From Phycisphaerae bacterium (GTDB taxonomy: Bacteria; Planctomycetota; Phycisphaerae; SM23-33), in the NCBI GenBank assembly GCA_030745875.1, contig JASLNT010000088.1:1-52773 (forward strand): 52,773 nt of DNA, read 5' to 3'. Shown piece by piece: positions 1 to 6,865 of this stretch (the stretch's first letter is position 1; the number at the start of each line of letters is the position of its first letter). Both the position numbers and the translations under genes were made by a program. The notes under the pieces were generated by a model that worked only from the letters and a program-made list of their open reading frames with translations, was not told the origin of the DNA and ran no database searches.

Positions 1-144
1 TGTGTTGGTGGCCTTCAGCCGGCGGTCTCAAGCCAACTTGCCCCGCGATCATAACGCAATCAGCCCGCCCCCGTTAGCCGTCTCCGCCGCTTGACGGGGC
101 GTCGCCGCTGCAAGACCGACTTTTTCAGGGCCGACTAATTCAAA

Positions 145-163
145 CGGACCGACGAGCGGTCCG
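145..163 (-). terminator. Hairpin terminator after the small exported protein
   Basis: A perfect 7-bp stem (CGGACCG/CGGTCCG, 5-nt loop) lies 20 bp past the stop codon of the small minus-strand gene. Read on the minus strand it is followed by TTTGAATTAG, a short T-rich tail. This suits a weak intrinsic terminator; termination itself is inferred. Confidence 0.5.
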
Positions 164-182
164 GGCTTGTTATTGCAGGCCG

Positions 183-383
183 CTACTCGTCCAATTCTCC
201 GTAACCCGAGTCGTCCTGAGGTTTATCTGAAACCGCTGCGATCAGGTCCTTGCCCATGTCATAAGCCTCGACTGACTTGACTTTCAGCCATCCGACGATG
301 TCGGGACTGTCTTCGGCCCTGCCCATGTCATACCCAAACAGGAACGTTGCGGACAAAACTATTAGTGTCAGTATACTTTTCAT
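183..383 (-). CDS. Small exported protein, function unknown
   Basis: The product is 66 residues with a short positively charged N-terminus and a hydrophobic stretch (about residues 4-18) followed by GRAED, which looks like a Sec signal peptide. The mature part would be only about 43 residues, acidic at its C-terminus, and contains two YDMGK/YDMGR-like segments. An AAGGAG ribosome binding site lies 8 nt before the ATG, and a hairpin follows the stop codon, so it reads as a stand-alone gene. I recognise no family. It could be a small periplasmic or membrane-anchored protein if the signal is not cleaved. Confidence 0.6.
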   Translation of the reverse strand: MKSILTLIVLSATFLFGYDMGRAEDSPDIVGWLKVKSVEAYDMGKDLIAAVSDKPQDDSGYGELDE

Positions 384-612
384 CTCCCCGTCTCCTTTTC
401 CACATCAGCCAGTCGCCCTCTAACGGGCCGCAATCAGACTATGCTCTGCATCTATTGTATATCTACAATACAAATTGGTTACAGGCAAATCCGGATGCGT
501 TTTTTCTTCGTATTCTTCATTGCCCGGCACTGTTCCGTACCTAAACATCTCCCCTTGCACAACTTCCAGCAATCTATATTCCGACCGCCATACACGGAAA
601 AAAAAGAATTCT

Positions 613-1125
613 CTACGCCTGGAGGCTTTTTCTCAGGTCGGAGTCCTTCTTGGCGACCTTGCGGGCCTGAGCCTTCTTGAACCGCGACAGCTTGGCTGCG
701 AGTTTCTTGTCGGAGGTCGCCAGAATCTCAGCGGCGTAGATCGCGGCGTTCGTGGCGCCGGCGCCGCCTATCGCCATGCAGGCGACCGGAATTCCCGGGG
801 GCATCTGCATAGTGCTCATCGCAGCATCGACGCCCACAAGCGGACCCGAAGCCATCGGAACACCCACCACCGGAAGCGTAGTATTCGCCGCCAGCACGCC
901 GCCCAGCGCAGCGCTCATACCGGCCGCGGCGATAATAACTTTCAATCCCCGCTGAATCGCAGTAGCTGCGTACTCGTGTGCGGTATCGGGCGTGCGGTGG
1001 GCCGATATAATCCTCACCTCGTGCACGATCCCAAATTCGTCAAGCTGCTTCATGCAGCGTCTCATGGTCTCAAGATCGCTATCGCTGCCCATCACCACGC
1101 CTACTATCGGTCTCTTCCTGGCCAT
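613..1125 (-). CDS. purE: N5-carboxyaminoimidazole ribonucleotide mutase
   Basis: PurE rearranges N5-CAIR to CAIR in cytoplasmic de novo purine synthesis. The sequence shows the family signature in order: GSDSDL near the N-terminus (phosphate binding), SAHRTP (with the catalytic histidine), AGMSAALGGVLA, VVGVP, and QMPPGIPVA. At 170 residues it matches the usual class I length, with a Lys/Arg-rich tail of about 25 residues. The ATG is preceded by TAAGGA at 8 nt. No purK is visible nearby; the only co-directional neighbour is the alcohol dehydrogenase ending 114 bp upstream. A run of eight T residues follows the stop codon on the coding strand and may help termination. Confidence 0.95.
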   Translation of the reverse strand: MARKRPIVGVVMGSDSDLETMRRCMKQLDEFGIVHEVRIISAHRTPDTAHEYAATAIQRGLKVIIAAAGMSAALGGVLAANTTLPVVGVPMASGPLVGVDAAMSTMQMPPGIPVACMAIGGAGATNAAIYAAEILATSDKKLAAKLSRFKKAQARKVAKKDSDLRKSLQA

Positions 1126-1239
1126 TTTAGATCCTTACGACACGTCTCGTGTTTTCTGTCTGTTCTGCGGGATGTTTCCCAGCCCGCACGATGGGGAAAT
1201 ACTACGCCATCACATCACCCCGCGTCAATGACACTCGCC

Positions 1240-2490
1240 CTATTGTCGAAAATCAAACGCCACTTTTATTGCGTTATGCGCAGCCTTGCCGCTCGCGGTG
1301 GAAAACGCCTGACGATATTCGTCGAGCGGAAACTTGTGCGTCAGCATCGCGCCTACATTCAGTTTCCCGGCCAGCATCAGGTCGTGAACCAACTCGTATG
1401 TGGAGGCGGTCTTTCCGTCTAGCTGCTCGACCCCGCGCCCGTAAACGCCCTTGATCCGCAACTCGGTGAACCAGACCGGCGTCAGGTCGACCGCACCTCC
1501 GTGCCCCGTACCGACGAACATCGCCTGTCCGTCGGCGCGAGTCCACTTGAGACATTCGCTCACCGCCGACGCACTTCCGACGCAGTCGAACACAATGTCG
1601 TATCCTCCCGAAAGCATGTAGTTGCCGAACCGAACCCTCTGGACCGTACCGCCGGTTCGCTGGGCAATTGCCTCGTACCGCTCAGACTTACTCGTCCCCA
1701 GCCGGAAGAAATCGTCGGCGCCAAATCCTGTCGCGGCCCGACCGAGGTACTCGTGTCGATCCAGCGCATCGATATGCCCGTCAAAACCCACAGCTCGCAA
1801 CGAGGCGATTATCCCCAGCCCCATCACCCCGCTACCGTATACGAGCACCCTTTTCGCATCGCTCAGATCCGTCCGCAGCACCGCATGCAGTCCGCAGGCG
1901 ACCGGGTCGGTGAGTACCGCCTGTTCGTCCGACAGTTCATCGGGAATACCGATCAGCTGCGATTCGTGGGCCGTAAAGTACTGCCCGTACGACCCGCCGG
2001 TCCGCGAGTTATAACCTATGCTCGTGCCCGCCGGCAGCGAGTAGCGCCCCGGGACATCGCCGGAGAAATGCTCGCACGTACCGAATCTTCCATCGCGACA
2101 ACTCTTACAGGGCGGATCTATCCCGCGAGCCCTGCAACCCAGGGTCGGCTCGACGCATACCCTTCGCCCGATCCACGAACGATCAACATCCGGTCCCACA
2201 TCGCGAACCACCGCAACATTCTCGTGTCCCAGGCCGATCGGCATGGAACTGAAGCCCTGGAGAATCGAATTCGGCGGTTGGGCTTGGGCCAGGAGAGACA
2301 AATCCGTCCCGCAGACGCCCCCCAAGAGTGTTTCGACAAGCACCCAGTCATCGCCCGGCAGTTCGGGCGTATCGATCTCGTCCAGTCTCAGACCGTTGAG
2401 GCGCGTCAGCAGACAGCTCCGCCACAGTCGCTTCAACCAGAAACAGGTCGCCCAGCCGATGGGCTTGATGTCGTATGTGATTGCCCGCAT
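1240..2490 (-). CDS. Zinc-dependent alcohol dehydrogenase (MDR family)
   Basis: This is a medium-chain dehydrogenase/reductase of about 416 residues, expected to oxidise an alcohol or polyol with NAD(P). Visible features are the catalytic-zinc cysteine in GGVCGTD, the GLGHENV motif with the second zinc ligand, a structural-zinc cysteine cluster (CKSCRDGRFGTCEHF), and a nucleotide-binding segment with GSGVMGLG. The substrate cannot be told from sequence; glucose, sorbitol or threonine dehydrogenase-like activity are all possible. I chose ATG at 2490 rather than the GTG two codons upstream because MRAITYD resembles the usual MDR start. A possible promoter (TTGATT-N17-TATTTT at 2499-2527) would place transcription start almost at the start codon, so the mRNA may be nearly leaderless. 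Confidence 0.85.
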   Translation of the reverse strand: MRAITYDIKPIGWATCFWLKRLWRSCLLTRLNGLRLDEIDTPELPGDDWVLVETLLGGVCGTDLSLLAQAQPPNSILQGFSSMPIGLGHENVAVVRDVGPDVDRSWIGRRVCVEPTLGCRARGIDPPCKSCRDGRFGTCEHFSGDVPGRYSLPAGTSIGYNSRTGGSYGQYFTAHESQLIGIPDELSDEQAVLTDPVACGLHAVLRTDLSDAKRVLVYGSGVMGLGIIASLRAVGFDGHIDALDRHEYLGRAATGFGADDFFRLGTSKSERYEAIAQRTGGTVQRVRFGNYMLSGGYDIVFDCVGSASAVSECLKWTRADGQAMFVGTGHGGAVDLTPVWFTELRIKGVYGRGVEQLDGKTASTYELVHDLMLAGKLNVGAMLTHKFPLDEYRQAFSTASGKAAHNAIKVAFDFRQ

Positions 2491-2556
2491 GGACACAGAA
2501 AATACTAATCTAACACCGTAAAATCAAGTTATTGCAACGCACCGCCGCCGGGTCGC

Positions 2557-4368
2557 CTAACGGCTGATCACGTAAATCGCCAGATCCGCCTGTCTGTTAA
2601 CGTCCTCTGACACAGCCGTTCCCCTTTCAGTGTCGAGCGCCAGAGACTGGTGAATCTCGGCGCCAAGTTCGCTGCAGAGTTCTTCGAAGTCTTTTATTGT
2701 GAGCACGCGGATATTAGGCGTGTCGTACCATTTGTAGTGCAGCACTCCGGCTTCGGGAGCCCTGCCCTCGTTGTACAGCATGTCGCGGAGTTTGTAGAAC
2801 CCGAAGTTTGGGAAACTGATTATGCATTTCCTTCCGACCCGCAGCATGCCCTCGATCACGCCTATGACATCGTGGACCTCCATCAGGGCTCGCGAGAGAA
2901 CTATGCAGTCGAACTGCTTGTCACAAAGCGTCACCAGCCCGTCGTTCAAGTCGGCCTGAATTACGTCAAGGCCCTTGTCCACGCAAGCGATAACGTCCTC
3001 CTGGTGGATTTCAACGCCAAGAATCCGGTCGTGTCCGCGTTGGGCCAGTTCGGTCAGCAAGTCTCCGTTGCCGCACCCAAGGTCCAACACCGACGCGCCC
3101 GGAGCAACAAGGTCAAGGATAACATCGTAATCCAGGCGGTGCGGATGGGCCGGATGAAATATATTCGACCGCTGGGCCCCAGGGTCTCCGGCGGCCCCGT
3201 CACGAGTCCCGCCAGCCAGCGTCGCCAGGAACGATTCGGTCATCTTCCCGTATGTGTCGATATCCGCAGATAGAAGAAATGCGTCGTGCCCGCAATCGGT
3301 GGCGATATCGCAGTAACTCACTGGTCTGTCGGTCCGAACGAGCGATTCAACGATTTCCTGTGATTCCTTTGGCGGGAACAGCCAATCACTCGTGAAGCTT
3401 ATCACCAGCCACCTGCATGGATTGTCTCTGAACAGTTCTATAAAATCGTCGACCGTCGCACCGAGATCAAACAGATCCATCGCCATCGACAGCGTAATGT
3501 AACTGTTGGCGTCAAACCGCTCGACGAACTCGGAGCCTTTGAATCCAAGATACGAACCCACCGAAAAATGTCCCTCGAATTCGGCGTCCAGATGTCTGGG
3601 CTGGGTGCGAGTCTCGCTGAACTTCTGGTGCATTGATTCTTTCGACAGGTAAGTTATGTGCCCGATCATCCTCGCCAGCGCCAACCCAACCTGCGGACCG
3701 TTGGGATAATCGTAGTACTGCCCGTCGTGAAATTCCGGATCGCGCCGAATGGCATTTCGCCCCACCACGTTAAACGCCATCCCCTGGCTCGACAACCTTC
3801 CCGAAGTGGCCATCGGGACAACACCCTTTACTCGTTCGGGATATCTCGCAGCCCAGCAGAGCGTCTGCTGTCCGCCGAGAGACCCGCCCGTAACCGCCAG
3901 GAGCTTATCGATCCCGAGATGGTCCAGGAGGCGGCGGTGGACGTCCACCATATCGTTTATGGTAATGGTCGGGAAGCTCTGTCCGTAGCGATCGCCCGTT
4001 GTCGGGTCTATGCTGTTGGGCCCGGTGGTCCCGCGACAACCGCCGAGTATATTCGGGCAGATCACGAAGTACTTGTCGGTGTCAATCGCTTTGCCCGGGC
4101 CAACTGCAATATCCCACCAACCCGGATCGTCTGAATCGTCGTGGGCGGCGACGTGCGAATCGCCGGACAGCGCGTGGCATATCCAGACAGCGTTGTCTCG
4201 AGCCTCGTTAAGACTACCGTACGTCTCGTACGCCACCGTCACTTCCGGTAACGACTCGCCGCGGTCCAGTTCAATAGGACCTTCAAACGTAATCGATTGG
4301 GCGTGCTGCAGGGGTGCTCCGCTGCGCCCTGTATCGCTGCTCTCAAAACTGTTGTCGCCTGCGTTCAT
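2557..4368 (-). CDS. metXW: Fused homoserine O-acyltransferase and MetW-like methyltransferase
   Basis: One reading frame joins two methionine-pathway proteins. Residues 1-385 are MetX, an alpha/beta hydrolase that acylates homoserine: GCRGTTGPNS at 110-119, nucleophile Ser163 in GGSLGG, Asp328 in SDWLFPP and His361 in CGHD. After a linker (about 385-405) residues 410-603 are MetW: the SAM-binding motif VLDLGCGNGDLL at 427-438, SFPNFG, WYDTPNIR and TIKDFEELC. In many Proteobacteria metX and metW are separate adjacent genes. The frame extends 40 codons upstream of 4368, but that stretch lies inside the leader and riboswitch, so the internal ATG is taken as the start. The acyl donor (acetyl- or succinyl-CoA) is not settled from sequence alone. 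Confidence 0.92.
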   Translation of the reverse strand: MNAGDNSFESSDTGRSGAPLQHAQSITFEGPIELDRGESLPEVTVAYETYGSLNEARDNAVWICHALSGDSHVAAHDDSDDPGWWDIAVGPGKAIDTDKYFVICPNILGGCRGTTGPNSIDPTTGDRYGQSFPTITINDMVDVHRRLLDHLGIDKLLAVTGGSLGGQQTLCWAARYPERVKGVVPMATSGRLSSQGMAFNVVGRNAIRRDPEFHDGQYYDYPNGPQVGLALARMIGHITYLSKESMHQKFSETRTQPRHLDAEFEGHFSVGSYLGFKGSEFVERFDANSYITLSMAMDLFDLGATVDDFIELFRDNPCRWLVISFTSDWLFPPKESQEIVESLVRTDRPVSYCDIATDCGHDAFLLSADIDTYGKMTESFLATLAGGTRDGAAGDPGAQRSNIFHPAHPHRLDYDVILDLVAPGASVLDLGCGNGDLLTELAQRGHDRILGVEIHQEDVIACVDKGLDVIQADLNDGLVTLCDKQFDCIVLSRALMEVHDVIGVIEGMLRVGRKCIISFPNFGFYKLRDMLYNEGRAPEAGVLHYKWYDTPNIRVLTIKDFEELCSELGAEIHQSLALDTERGTAVSEDVNRQADLAIYVISR

Positions 4369-4460
4369 AATACGTAACCGTAACAAGAGTATGCTGATGT
4401 GGTGTTGGAGCAAAAACGTGTCGACATACGGCCGAGAGTTCTTATATTGCTCGACGCCGC

Positions 4461-4479
4461 CGCGGGAAAGTCTCCCGCG
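4461..4479 (-). promoter_or_regulatory. Hairpin downstream of the SAM aptamer, probable expression platform
   Basis: A 7-bp perfect stem (CGCGGGA/TCCCGCG) with a 5-nt loop starts 13 nt after the 3' end of the riboswitch aptamer. It is GC-rich but lacks a following U-run. It could be a terminator-like or anti-terminator partner in the metXW leader; the mode of control is not clear. Confidence 0.5.
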
Positions 4480-4491
4480 ACCGCTCAAACC

Positions 4492-4598
4492 ACATCAATC
4501 CCTTTCGGGCTGGCTGTGGCACCTTATTGCAGTCGGGCGACTGCAACAGGTTGCCGCGCGATCGCAGGGCCAGTACCCTCACGCGCTCTAGATGCCAA
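4492..4598 (-). promoter_or_regulatory. SAM-I class riboswitch in the metXW leader
   Basis: Read on the minus strand, the leader contains the S-box core in the right order: GCGCGTGAGGG, CTGGCCCTGCGA, CGCGCGGCAACC, an 8-bp P3 stem (TTGCAGTC/GACTGCAA), then AAGGTGCCA, the P4 segment ending in GAAAGGGATTGATG. P1 forms between GCATC near 4592-4596 and GATGT near 4492-4496, and P2 between GCGCG and CGCGC. These are the conserved elements of SAM-sensing riboswitches of the SAM-I clan, which normally shut off methionine-synthesis genes when SAM is plentiful. Its place before metXW fits. SAM-I and SAM-IV subtypes share this core; I favour SAM-I but did not fold it by computer. Confidence 0.88.
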
Positions 4599-4604
4599 GC
4601 TCTT

Positions 4605-4633
4605 ATACTAGTCACACTCCCCGCATCCGTCAA
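4605..4633 (-). promoter_or_regulatory. Sigma-70-type promoter for the riboswitch-metXW transcript
   Basis: On the minus strand TTGACG and TAGTAT are separated by exactly 17 nt. The predicted start of transcription, near 4598, falls a few bases before the P1 stem of the SAM riboswitch, which supports the assignment. Confidence 0.65.
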
Positions 4634-4717
4634 GCCAAAAAGCCCGCGCGGACCAGTGCGGTGTTGCCTGACGGTACGTGTTTTGTTAGGATATCGGAGT
4701 CTCGATCTGGAAACTAC

Positions 4718-5629
4718 ATGTGCGCCGATAAGATTGATATCGAGCAGTTGCGCAAGAGCTTACGGCGCCGACATTCGGCGGCTGAGAAGTTGAAGCTCGC
4801 TTCGCATCTCGATCCGCCTGTCCGCCAACCGATCGTATACCGGCGCGACGTTTCCAGCGACACACCGACGCGGGAGTTCCAGGCATCCGTCTCAAACCAG
4901 GCGGTGAAACTCTGCGACTCGGTGGACGGGCGGGAAACTCGCGGGCCTGACGGCGGGTACTCGTTCCTGGTCGAATCGAGCCTGAACGCATCGAGCGGAG
5001 ACGAAGCGGCGCTGTCGACGGCGTTTCTCACCGCGATAGACGACCCTTCCGGACCGCTGCGAGGGCATCTTCTGCGAGCCGACCCGCTGGCGGGAGACGA
5101 CCTTGAACCGGAGGATCTCGCATTTTTCGATCTCGAAACCACCGGGCTTTCCAGTTCGCCGGTGTTCCTGATCGGCGTGATGGTCTGGGCTGACGGAGGG
5201 CTGGCCACCAAACAGTTCTTCGCCCGCGATTACTCCGAGGAGCGCCCGATCATCTCAATGTTCGCCGACTGCCTCGTCGGAAAGAAAATGCTGGTGTCGT
5301 TCAACGGTAAGAGTTTCGATCTTCCTTACATGCGAGCCCGCGCCGCAGCCGCGGGCGTGAGCTTCGCATTCGACGGACCGCACCTGGACCTGCTGCACGT
5401 TTCGCGACGAGCCTGGAAGGACAAACTCCCCAACTGCAAGCTGCAAACGCTGGAGGCCCACATCTGCGGGCGACACCGCACCGGCGACATCCCCGGCCAC
5501 GCAATCCCGCAAGCCTACCACGACTACGTTCACTCAGGCGACGCGCGCCACATGGTCAGCACATTGGAGCACAACAGATTAGACCTGATAACGCTGGCCG
5601 AACTTATGATTCACCTTCCAGCCGAGTAG
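4718..5629 (+). CDS. YprB/MrfB-like RNase H-fold exonuclease
   Basis: This 303-residue protein carries a ribonuclease H-like DEDDh exonuclease domain in its second half: FDLETTG (Asp138, Glu140), NGKSFDLPY (Asp201) and HNRLD (His285, Asp289). The arrangement with His and Asp four residues apart matches YprB (MrfB) of Bacillus subtilis, which works with the helicase YprA (MrfA) in repair of mitomycin-type DNA damage. A YprA-like helicase lies on the same strand 1.2 kb downstream, separated only by the reverse-strand ald gene. The N-terminal 130 residues are polar and less conserved. I chose ATG 4718 because the upstream extension runs through the metXW promoter. Metal-dependent DNA exonuclease activity is inferred from the family. 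Confidence 0.85.
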   Translation: MCADKIDIEQLRKSLRRRHSAAEKLKLASHLDPPVRQPIVYRRDVSSDTPTREFQASVSNQAVKLCDSVDGRETRGPDGGYSFLVESSLNASSGDEAALSTAFLTAIDDPSGPLRGHLLRADPLAGDDLEPEDLAFFDLETTGLSSSPVFLIGVMVWADGGLATKQFFARDYSEERPIISMFADCLVGKKMLVSFNGKSFDLPYMRARAAAAGVSFAFDGPHLDLLHVSRRAWKDKLPNCKLQTLEAHICGRHRTGDIPGHAIPQAYHDYVHSGDARHMVSTLEHNRLDLITLAELMIHLPAE

Positions 5630-5630
5630 A

Positions 5631-6725
5631 TCACGTCAATTTGCCTTCAAACGCTTCAGCGACCGCAGCGTTGGTCAGCTTTCCGTATCGCATGTTTATC
5701 GCGTCGGCGTGCCCCGGGCTCTGGTTGGCGAATTCTTCAACGCCAAGCCCCGCAAGCTGGCGAACGTACGGAAGAGTCGCGTTGCACAGCGCCTGGCTGG
5801 ACGTTCGCCCCACCGCACCGGGCATGTTGCACACGCAATAGTGAACGACCTCGTCGACTACGTACGTCGGATCACCGTGCGTGGTCGGACGAGATGTTTC
5901 GGCGCATCCGCCCTGGTCTATGCAAACGTCGACAATCACTGATCCCGGTTTCATCCGGGCCACCAGATCCGCAGTGAGCAGTCTCGGAGCTAGTGCGCCG
6001 GGGATCAGAACGGCGCCTATCACCAGATCAGCCGCCGCAACGTACTCCGCCACCGAGTGCGGATCGCAATGGATGGTCATCACGTTGGCGGGCATGACCT
6101 CGGCCATATACCGCAGGCGGTCGAGGTCGATGTCCATCAGTACGACACTGGCGCCAAGCCCGGCGGCAAGACGGGCTGCATTGGAGCCAACCACGCCCGC
6201 ACCCAGCACGAGAACGCTCGCCGGTTCAACACCGGGCACTCCGCCCAGAAGGATGCCCCGGCCCATCATCGGTCTTTCGAGACACTTGGCGCCTTCCTGA
6301 ACGGCCATCTTACCGGCCACTTCACTCATTGGGGTGAGCAGCGGAAGGCGGCCTGAGTCGTCGCGCAACGTCTCGTACGCCACCGCATCGATCCCCGCCG
6401 ACAGGCAACCGCTGGTTAGTTCAAGCGATGAGGCGAAATGGAAATACGTGAATACGACCTGACCTTCGGCAAGCATTTCAATCTCGTCCGGCTGGGGCTC
6501 CTTGACCTTCACCAGCATGTCGGCCCGCCGAAAGACATCCCCCGCCGTATCGACAATCTCGGCGCCGACCCGCTCGTAGGCCTGATCGGGGAACCCGCTT
6601 CCTCGCCCGGCTCGGGACTCAACCAGTACGGTGTGTCCGTCCCCGACAAGCAGTTCGACTCCAACCGGAAGGAGCCCTACTCGATACTCGTCGGGCTTGG
6701 TCTCTCGAGGCGCGCCTATGATCAT
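5631..6725 (-). CDS. ald: Alanine dehydrogenase
   Basis: Ald interconverts L-alanine and pyruvate plus ammonia with NAD in the cytoplasm. The 364-residue product has the family's usual length. It starts with IGAPRETKPDEYRVGL and shows KVKEPQ (substrate lysine), TYFHFA (catalytic histidine region), the Rossmann motif VLGAGVVGSNAA, DVCIDQGG (with the catalytic aspartate) and the late block VCNMPGAVGRTSS. The ATG has an AAGGAG ribosome binding site at 6 nt. The gene is convergent with the yprB-like gene, with one base between the stop codons, so it is unlikely to be part of that repair function. Confidence 0.95.
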   Translation of the reverse strand: MIIGAPRETKPDEYRVGLLPVGVELLVGDGHTVLVESRAGRGSGFPDQAYERVGAEIVDTAGDVFRRADMLVKVKEPQPDEIEMLAEGQVVFTYFHFASSLELTSGCLSAGIDAVAYETLRDDSGRLPLLTPMSEVAGKMAVQEGAKCLERPMMGRGILLGGVPGVEPASVLVLGAGVVGSNAARLAAGLGASVVLMDIDLDRLRYMAEVMPANVMTIHCDPHSVAEYVAAADLVIGAVLIPGALAPRLLTADLVARMKPGSVIVDVCIDQGGCAETSRPTTHGDPTYVVDEVVHYCVCNMPGAVGRTSSQALCNATLPYVRQLAGLGVEEFANQSPGHADAINMRYGKLTNAAVAEAFEGKLT

Positions 6726-6865
6726 TTCGCTCTCCTTAAATCCACGTTCACACTGGATTCATCGGCATAACTGCTTTGAATTCCGATGGAAAAATGGCGT
6801 AATGCTTAAGCTTGCCGCCCAAACCGCAACAGGTTAACATATACCTAACTTTTCGAGCAGATAAC

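Noticed and set aside
60..110. CCGTTAGCCGTCTCCGCC stretch similar to the inner repeats of the RAYT unit
   Set aside because: The match is short and of low complexity; no palindrome or 58-bp core is present there.
475..1422. Long plus-strand open frame of 315 codons
   Set aside because: It lies antisense to purE and the alcohol dehydrogenase end, has His/Arg-rich nonsense composition and no ribosome binding site.
4369..4488. N-terminal 40-codon extension of MetX
   Set aside because: It is encoded by the riboswitch leader and lacks similarity to MetX N-termini.
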